Part shown: piece by piece, positions 1 through 9,621 of the stretch
Numbering within the stretch: position 1 is the stretch's first letter
Layout of the letters: each line of letters begins with the position of its first letter
NCBI GenBank assembly: GCA_963976435.1
Contig: CAXBKQ010000006.1
Coordinates: 62,001 to 126,000 of the forward strand
Direction of reading: 5' to 3'
DNA: 64,000 nucleotides
Source: CAKZNE01 sp963976435
GTDB taxonomy: Bacteria; Bacteroidota; Bacteroidia; Flavobacteriales; Schleiferiaceae
Translations under genes and position numbers: made by a program
Notes under the pieces: generated by a model
Seen by the model: the letters and a program-made list of their open reading frames with translations, nothing else
Told to the model about the DNA's origin: nothing
The model's database searches: none

Positions 1-3000
1 GAAACCCCCAATCCCAATATCATCTATGGCCACAAATGAAATGGCTTCTGGTACCCATTTCAATTTTACATCAGTAAGTAAAATTGTTCTTTGGTAGGCA
101 TCTGGAAGTTTTTCTGGGGCACCGTAGTTTTCAATAGATTCGAAAAACTTTTTCTTTTCTTTTTCTTCCAATAATTCATCTGCCGAAACCTTAAATGCTT
201 TCCTTTCAAGGTCGGCCCCATCAGCGCTTGTTGAAGCATTTATCGCCTCAGCAATAGCCTTTTGTAGATCATTGCTAAAGTGAAAATCTAATCCCATTAC
301 AATGTCCAGGGTCATTTCATCGGTGCTAAGATCATAATCTATATTTCCCCAGCTCCCGATTTCCATTTGCCCTTTGTCATCACCAATAGCCATACTCCCT
401 TCTCCATGCATCAGGCAGTCTGTATTATTGAAATACAAATAATTACCCTTGCTATCCGGATCATCAAATTTCACATCATCAATAATTACATAGCTACCGA
501 TTTCTTCATCATAGTACAATTTGCCAGTTGTAAAGAACATCTCTTTATCATAAGCACTGGTACTTTGACTTAAAAATGCAGCATATCCTCTTACCGTATC
601 CGCATCTATTAAAACTCCATTTACTAAGTTTTTGGTTTTATCTAGTGGATCAATTTCTGGGAGGTCAATAAATATATTGGATGGATCAATAATCGACCTA
701 AACTCAAACCAATCTGTACTCACGGTGGGGCAATCCGATTCGATATGGGTATGACCTCTAAAGTCTAATGCCTTGCGATCACCTCTAAGGTAAACTTTCC
801 CATAATAAGCGAAATAAGGACTCATATAAAAGGATTCCTCTGGTTTTATATTCGCTGTTCCCACTGTAATTCCGGTATCCGCTCTTAAAACGTCAAAATG
901 TATTGGCCAAGGTGTACCATCTTGGTCTAAGTATTCATAATCTGCATTTCCATAATATTTATTTCGGGAATAAATATCAATTACTCCCCCATAAAATTCA
1001 TGAAACTGAGTGGTTCTATTGGCGGTAATGGCTGCATTTTTTAGCGTTCTCATTTTTGCCTCTTCTTCAATGGCTACATAGCCAGTATCTGGGAAAATAC
1101 TAGCATCTGCTACATCGATATTTGGAACTTTGAAAGCTTCTAACAAATAATTCTCAAGGTAAAATTTGCTATGTCCGGCAACAAACTGGAGTGAGTCCTG
1201 TTCGGTAGCTACAGATATCATTTTAGAGGAGGCTTCCGCTCCTAATTTCTTAAGGTCAATAGCCTTTTCAGGAATTTGCCATTTGGCATTATCCATAAAG
1301 CATATATATTCATTTTTGGGAAAGCTGAAATAACTGGCAGGATCATTTAAATTAAATAAACCTTGCTCCTTATCAAAATCTACATTACCATTCGCGTTTG
1401 TTAATGAAAATCCCCAATCTACATCTGGGTTGGCTCTCACTCTAAAAGACAAACGATCTGCAGAAAATTTTCGGTTTTTAAATAGAAAATCTCTCGATCG
1501 AGATTCGGCATCTAAAAACTCAACTAAAACATCCCCTTTTAAATTAGCAGGACTATGTGCCAGGGTTCCAGTACCTTTCATATCTATGCCATCATACATC
1601 TCAAATTTGTTTTCCTTAGAGGTGGTGAAAAGCACATCGTTTTTAGGCTCCCAATGTAGATAGGCTCCTTTAGCAAGTACATGCGGATATTCTGTGCCGC
1701 TTGTTCTTTCCTCAATTTCGTAGTCTATTGTTTTTCCATTGGTACTATCTGGAAAGAAAAAGAATTCTTCGGAGGTGGCATATGAATTTAAATAGTCCAA
1801 TCTACCATCACCCCTTAAGCCTTTATTACTCAATTTTAAGGTGTTGGTAAAAGTCCCTTTTCCACCATAGGCTGCTAAACCTTCACTAGGTGTTTCCGTT
1901 GTAAATCCCAAAGAATAATCTTCTTGAACCTTCATGGTTTCATCCATATCCGGGAAAATGCCAGCACTGGTAAAAGTGCCGTCAAAGGACAGTCCTTGGG
2001 TGGAAATATTATCCAAACTATCTATTTCAAATGGCTCTAAGGTTACAAAGAAGTTGGTTCGTTCATAAACCCCATTGAAGATACTTTTCTTATCGTAATA
2101 GATATAGGAATTCTTGGCACTTCGGAAAATAGGATATTCTGTATACTGTTTTCTACCACTTTTATTATTGGGCTCATCAATAAGAATTTCACCTGTTAAG
2201 CCTTGTAATACCGTTTGCACATCCACTAATTCCCTTTGGCCTAAGCTATTCCTTTCAAAGCTTTCCACTTTAAATCTCATGGAATCAATATTGTCCATAT
2301 TAATTCTAAAGTCTTCGTAATTAAATTTAAAAACGTTTCCCCAATAGCTAAACCTACCGGCAACTATTTGGCCGTCAAAATCAAAATTTAGGTTTTCATA
2401 AACTGTTATCCTATTATCCTTGGGAAAGAGCCTTACTTTTTGGGAATCACTAAGGGCAATATTATTAATACCCTCAATTTTCATGGCATAGTCTAATAGA
2501 CTCAATTGTGCATTTGCTCTACCATTCTGTTTGGATACAAACTGAATAACGTCATAATCTCTTTTTAGCTCGTAATTGTTTACATAATCAACAACCTTAT
2601 TTTTAAATGTGGCTGTTTTACTATCCAAATCATAACGAACGAACCCATAAACGGACATTTGCATCATTAGGATATGTGTGCTTCTATAGTCCATTTGCAA
2701 AAATTGGGCTACCTCCTCATTGCTGAAAGACCATTTTCCATAATAGTCTATCATCTCCTTCATTTTATAGAGTACATGTTTATCATTTAAACCCCTAAGT
2801 TGATCAAATCTCCTCCCTCGGTAATAATTATTTGATTCAAAAATTATGGTGCTTTCCGCTCCAAGGCTAATATTTCCGATATCCATGGAAGGTTTGTCTA
2901 AATTCCATTTTATGGTTCCGAATGCCATTTCCAAATTGTGATAGCTATCTGAAAAGGCAGTTCTTCCCAAACCTTCTTCATCCCGAATAATGGTTAATTC

Positions 3001-4119
3001 TCGATTGTTTGGAAGGAATCTCATGGTTACTTTTGGATGGTAAATACTATCCTCTTTTAAGGAGATTTTTACAGCCACTTGATTACTTTCCAGCTTATCT
3101 TCACGCAATAAAAACCGGTCGGATTTGAAGTTTAGCAATTCTCTTCCTTCATAGTTGAACTTCACATTGGCTTTTGAAGAATCACTTCCTCCACCGTAGA
3201 AAGTAGAGCCAATTATCGCCAATCCTCCTTCAAAATCAGCCCCTGGCACAATATCTTTTATAAATATATTTTGATCGTAGGAATAAAAGCGTGGAAAAGT
3301 TCCTTTGCCATTGGCCCCGGAGCTGGTAAGTTTCTCCTCATATTTACCCAGTACCGGGAATTTTAAAAATCGCTTGGTATTTAGGGTTACACTATCAGCT
3401 TTAAAATCTGTTTTACTAACATTTATGGAGAAATTTCTAAGCTCTACAAAAGCGGAATCCTCGCTTAATCCAGTTCGAATAAAATAGGCATAGCCACCAT
3501 TTCCCTCAAAAATTTGACGATGTGGGTCAAAGTCACCTGCCGTTCCTTCTACACGGGTGCTATCATTTTTAAAATACCCCCAAAGATCAATACCATCGAA
3601 TTTAAAAATGGGTTTACCATCAAATTGAAGGCTATAGTCCCCGCTTCCCACCTTCCACTTTACCTTTCCATTATCGTAAAGTGTATTTTCATAAAAAATG
3701 AGATAGGTGGTAGATAAATAATCCGAAAGGGTTCTTGCTCTTTCATTTTTGGAAGTGTTTTTAAGATCTCCCAACCAAAGTGCTAAATACTTTTCCTCCT
3801 CATTTAGTTTAAGGTGACTAACAATTTTCAAAAAATTGCTCCAATCTTGGAAGGCGCTGAGTCTTTTTTTAAGGAAATTATTACTGATGTCTATTACCAA
3901 TGCGGCTTCTTCATCAGTAATTCCGAAACCAGTCCAAGTATCGCTAAACTCTAAAATTAAGGGCTCTATTTCTTTCTCCTTATCGGCTTTTGTGCCTTTT
4001 AAGTATTGATTTAATTCCTCCAGATACAGAGATCGGTCCGTGCTAAACTTTTTTAACCTTTGAGCGGAAAGGCCTAAAGAAAACAGAAAAACTGATAGAA
4101 GAAGTATTGATTTTTGCAT
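1..4119 (-). CDS. Giant secreted protein of unknown function (3' end beyond window)
   Basis: An uninterrupted reading frame of 1373 codons starts at ATG 4119 and is still open at base 1, so the C-terminus is missing. I checked nearly every line of the frame and found no stop. Residues 1-19 form a Sec signal peptide ending LSAQ. Residues about 20-150 look helical. The rest is rich in short beta-type segments with many Asn, Asp, Tyr and Gly and few Cys, in units such as a polar stretch, an aromatic pair and a Lys/Arg-Gly-Asp-like turn (for example YLRGDRKALDFRGH). It begins 6 bp after prmA, as the last visible gene of a tpiA-prmA operon. I do not recognise the family. Export is supported by the signal peptide; a large beta-solenoid-like envelope protein is inference only. 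Confidence 0.85.
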   Translation of the reverse strand, partial: MQKSILLLSVFLFSLGLSAQRLKKFSTDRSLYLEELNQYLKGTKADKEKEIEPLILEFSDTWTGFGITDEEAALVIDISNNFLKKRLSAFQDWSNFLKIVSHLKLNEEEKYLALWLGDLKNTSKNERARTLSDYLSTTYLIFYENTLYDNGKVKWKVGSGDYSLQFDGKPIFKFDGIDLWGYFKNDSTRVEGTAGDFDPHRQIFEGNGGYAYFIRTGLSEDSAFVELRNFSINVSKTDFKADSVTLNTKRFLKFPVLGKYEEKLTSSGANGKGTFPRFYSYDQNIFIKDIVPGADFEGGLAIIGSTFYGGGSDSSKANVKFNYEGRELLNFKSDRFLLREDKLESNQVAVKISLKEDSIYHPKVTMRFLPNNRELTIIRDEEGLGRTAFSDSYHNLEMAFGTIKWNLDKPSMDIGNISLGAESTIIFESNNYYRGRRFDQLRGLNDKHVLYKMKEMIDYYGKWSFSNEEVAQFLQMDYRSTHILMMQMSVYGFVRYDLDSKTATFKNKVVDYVNNYELKRDYDVIQFVSKQNGRANAQLSLLDYAMKIEGINNIALSDSQKVRLFPKDNRITVYENLNFDFDGQIVAGRFSYWGNVFKFNYEDFRINMDNIDSMRFKVESFERNSLGQRELVDVQTVLQGLTGEILIDEPNNKSGRKQYTEYPIFRSAKNSYIYYDKKSIFNGVYERTNFFVTLEPFEIDSLDNISTQGLSFDGTFTSAGIFPDMDETMKVQEDYSLGFTTETPSEGLAAYGGKGTFTNTLKLSNKGLRGDGRLDYLNSYATSEEFFFFPDSTNGKTIDYEIEERTSGTEYPHVLAKGAYLHWEPKNDVLFTTSKENKFEMYDGIDMKGTGTLAHSPANLKGDVLVEFLDAESRSRDFLFKNRKFSADRLSFRVRANPDVDWGFSLTNANGNVDFDKEQGLFNLNDPASYFSFPKNEYICFMDNAKWQIPEKAIDLKKLGAEASSKMISVATEQDSLQFVAGHSKFYLENYLLEAFKVPNIDVADASIFPDTGYVAIEEEAKMRTLKNAAITANRTTQFHEFYGGVIDIYSRNKYYGNADYEYLDQDGTPWPIHFDVLRADTGITVGTANIKPEESFYMSPYFAYYGKVYLRGDRKALDFRGHTHIESDCPTVSTDWFEFRSIIDPSNIFIDLPEIDPLDKTKNLVNGVLIDADTVRGYAAFLSQSTSAYDKEMFFTTGKLYYDEEIGSYVIIDDVKFDDPDSKGNYLYFNNTDCLMHGEGSMAIGDDKGQMEIGSWGNIDYDLSTDEMTLDIVMGLDFHFSNDLQKAIAEAINASTSADGADLERKAFKVSADELLEEKEKKKFFESIENYGAPEKLPDAYQRTILLTDVKLKWVPEAISFVAIDDIGIGGF

Positions 4120-4125
4120 AGGAGC

Positions 4126-4965
4126 TTAAGCGATTTTTCGATAGTGGCAGGCCAGCCAGCGGTCTTCTCCTGTTTTGTTTACAAGCTCCATTTTATGGTG
4201 TAGAGCTTCCTCATTCAAAAGTTCAAAATCAACTTCAAAGAAACCACTAAGGACTAATTCTCCACCAAGAGATAACGTGTCAATATAGGTTTTCATATCC
4301 TCCAACAATACATTTCTATTAATGTTGGCTAAGACCACATCGAAGTTCAAGTCTTTTAATGTATCTGCGTCTCCATGGAGGGCTTTAATCTTTTTACAAT
4401 TATTTTTTTCTGCATTTTCTATGCTATTCTCCACGGCCCATTCAAAATTGTCTATGGCTAAAATTTCCCCAGCATTTTGAATTTCGGCAAGAATTGCTAA
4501 AACACCTGTACCTGTTCCCATATCCAAAACTTTTTTGCCATCCAAGTTCATTTGCAAAATGAGTCTAGACATCAATCTAGTGGTTTGGTGGTGCCCGGTG
4601 CCAAAAGACATTTTGGGTTCAATAATAATTTCAATAGGATAATTTGCCTTGGATTCGTGGAAGGGTGCTCTAATATACACCTGACCATCTAGGTCTATCG
4701 GCTCATAATTGGTTTCCCACTCTTCATTCCAATTTTTATTTTCGAGTTTATCTACCTGATATTCAATTTTAAAATCCTTGGAATTCAAAATCCCCAACTT
4801 TTTCAAACTACTTTCATCAAAGTCATCTTCTAGAATATAGGCTTTTAGTCCTGTTGCTGTTTCTTCAAAAGAATCATAGCCTTCAACATCTAATGTAGCC
4901 AGAAGTATATCTCTTCCTGGTTCGGCGGGTTCTATAGTAAATTCAATTACCAAAAAAGGTTTCAT
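4126..4965 (-). CDS. prmA: Ribosomal protein L11 methyltransferase
   Basis: SAM-dependent methyltransferase that trimethylates lysines and the N-terminus of ribosomal protein L11 in the cytoplasm. The 279-residue protein has an N-terminal substrate-recognition domain (about 1-100), the family motif MSFGTGHHQTT (119-129), the SAM-binding loop VLDMGTGTGV (146-155), an acidic residue at the end of strand 2 (D172) and the NINRNVL motif (214-220) typical of PrmA. The start is an ATG 20 bp downstream of the tpiA stop. Length is near the family norm for Bacteroidota. It sits between tpiA and the giant secreted protein in a same-strand run with short gaps, so it is probably co-transcribed. Confidence 0.95.
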   Translation of the reverse strand: MKPFLVIEFTIEPAEPGRDILLATLDVEGYDSFEETATGLKAYILEDDFDESSLKKLGILNSKDFKIEYQVDKLENKNWNEEWETNYEPIDLDGQVYIRAPFHESKANYPIEIIIEPKMSFGTGHHQTTRLMSRLILQMNLDGKKVLDMGTGTGVLAILAEIQNAGEILAIDNFEWAVENSIENAEKNNCKKIKALHGDADTLKDLNFDVVLANINRNVLLEDMKTYIDTLSLGGELVLSGFFEVDFELLNEEALHHKMELVNKTGEDRWLACHYRKIA

Positions 4966-4985
4966 GTACTCGTTTTTTAGGGCTA

Positions 4986-5768
4986 TTATCTCAATACTTC
5001 TTTTCCAATTCTAATCAATTCATTGAAGGAATCTGCTTTAAGGCTAGCGCCTCCAATTAAACCACCGTCTACATCTGGCTGTCCAAAAAGCTCACGAGCA
5101 TTATCGGGTTTTACAGAGCCTCCATAGAGAATGCTCATATCCATTGCTATTGCAGAATTAAAGTTCTTTGCTAAAAGGTTGCGGATAAAAGCGTGCATTT
5201 CCTGAGCTTGCTCTGGGCTAGCTGTTTCTCCAGTTCCAATTGCCCAAACTGGCTCATAGGCAATTACTACTTCTTGGATTTCTGTTCTGTGGATACCTTT
5301 TAATCCTTCATTGATTTGCTCTTCCACTAATTTTTTATAATTCCCGTTTTTTCTATCCTCCAGCATTTCCCCAACACAAAAGATAGGCACCAAGCCTTTT
5401 TCCAGGGCCTTTTTTACTTTTAAGTTTATAAGAGCATTGCCCTCACCAAAAAATTGGCGTCTTTCAGAGTGCCCTAAAATCACAGCTTCAGCACCAACAT
5501 TTTTAATCATCGAGGCACTTATTTCACCGGTAAGGGCGCCAGCATCTTTCTCACTACAATTTTGAGCTGCAATACTTAGTCTTTTATTGTTAGAGCTAAG
5601 TTTAGATGCTTCTTGAAGATATAAGGATGGTGGAGCAATAATCACTTCAGTATCGTGAAGATGCAGATCTTGACCTTTACAAAATTCTGCAACCTCAGCT
5701 ATCAATTCCAAAGCCTCATTTGGCTCTAAATTCATTTTCCAATTTCCTGCGATAATTTTTTTTGCCAT
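4986..5768 (-). CDS. tpiA: Triose-phosphate isomerase
   Basis: Glycolytic enzyme interconverting dihydroxyacetone phosphate and glyceraldehyde 3-phosphate. At 260 residues it is a complete single-domain TIM barrel. Catalytic residues are all present: Lys11 in GNWKMN (8-13), His100 in ILGHSERR (97-104), Glu172 in AYEPVWAIGTG (170-180), and the phosphate-binding YGGSV (215-219). The ATG start follows the permease gene by 11 bp and prmA follows by 20 bp, which suggests one transcript. Nothing is unusual in the protein. Confidence 0.98.
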   Translation of the reverse strand: MAKKIIAGNWKMNLEPNEALELIAEVAEFCKGQDLHLHDTEVIIAPPSLYLQEASKLSSNNKRLSIAAQNCSEKDAGALTGEISASMIKNVGAEAVILGHSERRQFFGEGNALINLKVKKALEKGLVPIFCVGEMLEDRKNGNYKKLVEEQINEGLKGIHRTEIQEVVIAYEPVWAIGTGETASPEQAQEMHAFIRNLLAKNFNSAIAMDMSILYGGSVKPDNARELFGQPDVDGGLIGGASLKADSFNELIRIGKEVLR

Positions 5769-5779
5769 ATGTTTTTGTT

Positions 5780-6853
5780 TTAAACGCGCACTCTTGGGTC
5801 GAGGAGAGCGTAAAGAATATCTACTAAAATATTTATGATCACAAAGGTAAAACCTATTATTAGTACTGCTCCCATAACGAGGGGTAAATCCAATTGATTT
5901 AATGCCTCAACAATTTGTTTTCCCAAGCCGTTCCATCCAAAAATAAACTCTACAAATACTGCTCCTGCCAACATAGAAGCAAACCATCCTGAAGCAGCGG
6001 TAATTACCGGGTTTAAAGCATTTCGCAAAGCATGTTTTCGAATAATGCTACTTCCCTTCAACCCCTTAGCTCGTGCGGTTCGTATATAATCTTGATTAAG
6101 CTCTTCCAATAAACTTCCTCGTGTAAGTTGTATAATTACTCCTAATGGTCTTATACCTAAGGTTAAGGCGGGTAAGATTAAATTCTTTAGCTGTAGGTGA
6201 ACTCCTTCTCCCATATCATCTACATAATATAGGCTTCCAGACATATTTAGATGCGTATATTCCGAAAGGATATATCCAAAAAGCCAAGCAATTAAAATAG
6301 CGGAGAAAAAACTGGGGACAGACATTCCTAGGGTACCTATTAGACTTATTAATTTATCCCAAATACTATCCTTGTTAAGTGCTGCTACCAGCCCAAAAAA
6401 GACACCTAAAAACATGGCTATAATGATACTCGCTACTGCCAATACAACAGTATTTGGAAGAGTTTCAGCAATGATGCTACTTACCTTTTTACCTTGAGAT
6501 TTAAAAGACTGCCTTAGATAGGGCCATTTGAGCACTAGGCTGAAGTTTTGGGAATCCCAAAAAACACTATGACTAGAATTTTGAAGGCTCTGAAAAGTAT
6601 AGTGTTCAGAATCTTTAGAATGCCAGGAAATCGGGCTGAGGTCATTTAAGTAATAGGCATATTGAACAAGGATAGGCTGATCAAATCCATATTTCTTTTT
6701 AATAGCCTCCAATTGTTCAGAATCTTCCCTTTTGTCCAGCATCATTTGAGCAGGATCGCCGGGGAGGATTGTGAAAAGAAAAAATACGGCACTAACTACG
6801 CCCAGCATCACTAAGATGCTATATCCTATTTTATTTAGAAGGTAGGATATCAA
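5780..6853 (-). CDS. DppB/OppB-type ABC transporter permease, orphan
   Basis: Inner-membrane permease subunit of the binding-protein-dependent dipeptide/oligopeptide class. The 357-residue protein has an N-terminal membrane segment (about 10-30) followed by a DppB signature (FTILPGDPAQ), a periplasmic loop of about 100 residues, and five further hydrophobic segments. The cytoplasmic EAA loop is clear in DYIRTARAKGLKGSSIIRKH, which contacts the ATPase. The start is TTG at 6853, one base after the stop of the DoxX gene; no ATG fits. No ATPase, substrate-binding protein or second permease is encoded nearby, so its partners must lie elsewhere. The substrate cannot be read from the sequence. Confidence 0.88.
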   Translation of the reverse strand: MISYLLNKIGYSILVMLGVVSAVFFLFTILPGDPAQMMLDKREDSEQLEAIKKKYGFDQPILVQYAYYLNDLSPISWHSKDSEHYTFQSLQNSSHSVFWDSQNFSLVLKWPYLRQSFKSQGKKVSSIIAETLPNTVVLAVASIIIAMFLGVFFGLVAALNKDSIWDKLISLIGTLGMSVPSFFSAILIAWLFGYILSEYTHLNMSGSLYYVDDMGEGVHLQLKNLILPALTLGIRPLGVIIQLTRGSLLEELNQDYIRTARAKGLKGSSIIRKHALRNALNPVITAASGWFASMLAGAVFVEFIFGWNGLGKQIVEALNQLDLPLVMGAVLIIGFTFVIINILVDILYALLDPRVRV

Positions 6854-6854
6854 A

Positions 6855-8003
6855 TTAATTAAGGTGCTTGTTCATAACCTCCTCAAAACTCGGTAGATCA
6901 TTATAATGCCATTTTTTTATAATGCTTCCCTTTTTCAGGAGAACAATTCCAGGGTTTGCCCTGATAATGGTTTTTAGAGTTGTGGCATCCATGGTTGCAA
7001 AAGGAAATGCCGCTTGTACGTCATGACGGAAGGCATCCACATCTTCATCAAGCGATGCGCTAAGACCAATAAAGGGTTTTTTTAATTTTTCAGCTTCTGC
7101 GGCAAAGGCATTTATTTTATCAAAGGCTTGTTTATCAGCTTTGTTGATATCATAACTGATAAGTAGAAATACTTCCTCTGCATTTAATACATTTTGTGTT
7201 TCATCTCGGCCTTCAAAGAGAATTACAAAATCGTGGATAGGAGGGGTATAGCCTTCCTTTATTAAAACAGATTTAGATTCACCTTTTTTAATTTCCCAAT
7301 CCTTTTTCTCCCACCATTTTTCAGCATTATAATCTATAGAGCTCACCTTTTGTTCTTCGCCGGTAGAGCTATTCACCATGGTATAAAGAGTAATATATTC
7401 TGGAGCTTCAAGGCCTAACTCCTCGGCCTCTTTCATTCCTTCAATAATGTTTTTACCCTCAGCATAGACCCTAAAATCTTTTAGGGGTAAATGATTCAAT
7501 ACATGATTGGCTAAAAAAGAACAAGCCACCACTGCTATCAGTAAACTAAGGGAAGAAACTTTATTTGAAAATAAGGGTTTTATATACTTAAGATTAAAGA
7601 AAATGATAAAAATAAGTATGCTTAAAATCACATCCTTTCCAAAGGATTCCCAAGGGACTAAAGGTATTGCATCACCAAAGCATCCACAGTCTGTCACTTT
7701 ATCGAAATAAGCGGAATAGAAAGTTAGAAAGGTGAAAAACAAAATCATTAACAGCAGAAGCCAGCTTGTAATTCTTTTCCAAAAACCAAGTAATAAGCTA
7801 AGGCCCAATATCACCTCCAGAATAACAATAAACACTGCCAAAGGAAGAACGAAAGGCAGCATAAAAGCCATGTCTAAAACATCCTCAGCAAAATAATCAT
7901 GAAGCTTAAAACTAAAACCAACGGGGTCGTTTAACTTGATAAGACCTGAAAAAATGAAAAGGGCTCCAACCAATATTCTGGAGAGCTGAGTAATAAATTT
8001 CAT
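6855..8003 (-). CDS. DoxX/MauE-like membrane protein with thioredoxin-like C-terminal domain (BT_3928 family)
   Basis: The N-terminal 150 residues hold four hydrophobic segments of the DoxX/MauE type, with the motif DCGCFGD (105-111) that is characteristic of redox-associated members. After a further membrane helix (about 150-170), residues about 180-382 form a soluble domain with a thioredoxin-like C-terminal part. That domain has no CxxC pair, so it is unlikely to be a dithiol oxidoreductase by itself. The gene order DUF1599, this gene, tpiA is one I know from Bacteroidota, where it is annotated as BT_3928 family. The actual role is unknown. ATG start at 8003. Confidence 0.8.
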   Translation of the reverse strand: MKFITQLSRILVGALFIFSGLIKLNDPVGFSFKLHDYFAEDVLDMAFMLPFVLPLAVFIVILEVILGLSLLLGFWKRITSWLLLLMILFFTFLTFYSAYFDKVTDCGCFGDAIPLVPWESFGKDVILSILIFIIFFNLKYIKPLFSNKVSSLSLLIAVVACSFLANHVLNHLPLKDFRVYAEGKNIIEGMKEAEELGLEAPEYITLYTMVNSSTGEEQKVSSIDYNAEKWWEKKDWEIKKGESKSVLIKEGYTPPIHDFVILFEGRDETQNVLNAEEVFLLISYDINKADKQAFDKINAFAAEAEKLKKPFIGLSASLDEDVDAFRHDVQAAFPFATMDATTLKTIIRANPGIVLLKKGSIIKKWHYNDLPSFEEVMNKHLN

Positions 8004-8152
8004 AAGCGAGCAATAGTTTTGATATTCGAAAATACTAATTTGATTAAAGCATGAAGCAAGCTATCAATTATTATTCCCTATAAGTATGGATAATTGAAAA
8101 CTGAAAACTTCCTAAAAATTAAAGGGGTTCTAGATCCTAAGAATCAATAGGT

Positions 8153-8695
8153 TTAACTATTTTCTCCCATCTGAATTAAAGCAAAAACGGAATAATTTAC
8201 CATATCAAAATAATTGGCATCTATTCCTTCAGAAACTAGGGTTTTGCCCTTATTATCTTCAATCTGTTTAATTCGCAATAGTTTTTGAAGAATTAAATCT
8301 GTGAAGCTACTAATTCGCATATCTCTCCAGGCTTCACCATAATCGTGATTTTTCTTTTCCATTAAGGATTTGGATTCCCTAGCGAATTTATCATAGGCCG
8401 ACATGGCTTCATCCGCAGTCATATCAGGTTGATCGGCAACTCCTAAATCCAGGTTTATCAATGCTATTAGTGAATAGTTTAAGATTCCAATAAATTCACC
8501 TTGAAGATCGTCTTCCACAAGTTGTGTACCTTTCATTTCAATACTTCTAAGCCTTTGAGCCTTAATAAAAATTTGATCAGTTAATGAGGGAAGTCGTAAA
8601 ATTCTCCAGGCGGGTCCATAATCCTTCATTTTCTTTTCAAAAAGTTGACGACAAAGATTTATTACCGAATCGTATTGCTCTGAAGTATTTTGCAT
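8153..8695 (-). CDS. DUF1599 domain protein
   Basis: A 180-residue soluble protein built from two similar halves. Each half carries the pattern K-x-x-D-Y-G-x-A-W-R followed by a S-x-T-D-x-I-x-x-K-x-x-R-I-x-x-I-E helix: residues about 23-55 (KDYGPAWRILRLPSLTDQIF) and about 114-146 (HDYGEAWRDMRISSFTDLIL). This is the DUF1599 repeat, a family of unknown function (the fold may resemble MazG-type nucleotide pyrophosphohydrolases, which I state as inference only). It is divergent from folP, with 44 bp between the two starts, an arrangement common in Bacteroidota. ATG start at 8695. Confidence 0.85.
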   Translation of the reverse strand: MQNTSEQYDSVINLCRQLFEKKMKDYGPAWRILRLPSLTDQIFIKAQRLRSIEMKGTQLVEDDLQGEFIGILNYSLIALINLDLGVADQPDMTADEAMSAYDKFARESKSLMEKKNHDYGEAWRDMRISSFTDLILQKLLRIKQIEDNKGKTLVSEGIDANYFDMVNYSVFALIQMGENS

Positions 8696-8739
8696 TTAAT
8701 AATTTAGCTGAATATGAATAAAATTCCTGGAATAGACCT

Positions 8740-9621
8740 ATGGAGATAGGTGCAAAAACTGGCGCGAAAGATAGTATTTTTTGGCCTAAACCCAGCCTCA
8801 AGCTCGGAGCAAAATTATATAGTCTCGATCATCCATTAATTATGGGAATCTTAAATATTAGTCCAGATTCTTTCTACGATGGAGGGCGATATGAAAACCG
8901 GGAAAGCATCTTGCACCAGGTAAAAAAAATGCGGGAAGAAGGTGCTGATATTATTGATATAGGTGCAGCCTCCTCAAGGCCAGGTGCCAGCATTATATCT
9001 CCCAAAGAGGAGATTAAACGCTTGGAGCCAAGTCTAAAATTAATTAGGGAGGAGTTTCCTGATCAGATTGTTTCTGTAGATACCTTTCATTCGGAAACCG
9101 CGAAGGCATCTGCCGATTTTGGGGCCCATATGATTAATGATATTTCTGGTGGTATTATGGATCCCTTAATGGTTAAAACCATGGGGAAATTGGATCTTCC
9201 TTATATTATGATGCATATGCAAGGCCAACCACAAAACATGCAAGACTCCCCAAAATACGAGAATCTTCTTGGTGAAATTTGCTATTTTTTTAGCGAACAG
9301 ATTGCCAAATTTCAAGATGCTGGGCTAAAGGACATCATATTAGATCCGGGTTTTGGCTTTGGTAAAACTTTGGAACATAATTATGAATTGCTCGCCAAAT
9401 TTGAAGAGTTTCACATCTTTGAAAAGCCATTGCTTGTAGGCTTAAGCCGAAAATCTATGATTTATAAATTATTGGAAAACGACCCAGAAAACGCCTTAAA
9501 TGGCACTACCGTTGCGCATAGCATGGCCTTGCAAAAAGGGGCGCATATATTAAGAGTTCACGATGTAAGAGCCGCAAAAGAAGCAGCTAAAATTGTTACT
9601 TTCACACAAAATTTGACTTGA
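8740..9621 (+). CDS. folP: Dihydropteroate synthase
   Basis: Folate-pathway enzyme condensing p-aminobenzoate with 6-hydroxymethyl-7,8-dihydropterin pyrophosphate, the target of sulfonamides. The 293-residue TIM barrel shows signature 1 GILNISPDSFYDGG (36-49), signature 2 DIIDIGAASSRPGA (70-83), VSVDTFHS, DISGG, and the C-terminal GLSRKS phosphate-binding motif. The ATG at 8740 gives about 25 residues before the conserved core, slightly long but without a better in-frame start. It is divergent from DUF1599 and its TGA overlaps the ATG of cdaA, so the two genes are translationally coupled. Confidence 0.97.
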   Translation: MEIGAKTGAKDSIFWPKPSLKLGAKLYSLDHPLIMGILNISPDSFYDGGRYENRESILHQVKKMREEGADIIDIGAASSRPGASIISPKEEIKRLEPSLKLIREEFPDQIVSVDTFHSETAKASADFGAHMINDISGGIMDPLMVKTMGKLDLPYIMMHMQGQPQNMQDSPKYENLLGEICYFFSEQIAKFQDAGLKDIILDPGFGFGKTLEHNYELLAKFEEFHIFEKPLLVGLSRKSMIYKLLENDPENALNGTTVAHSMALQKGAHILRVHDVRAAKEAAKIVTFTQNLT

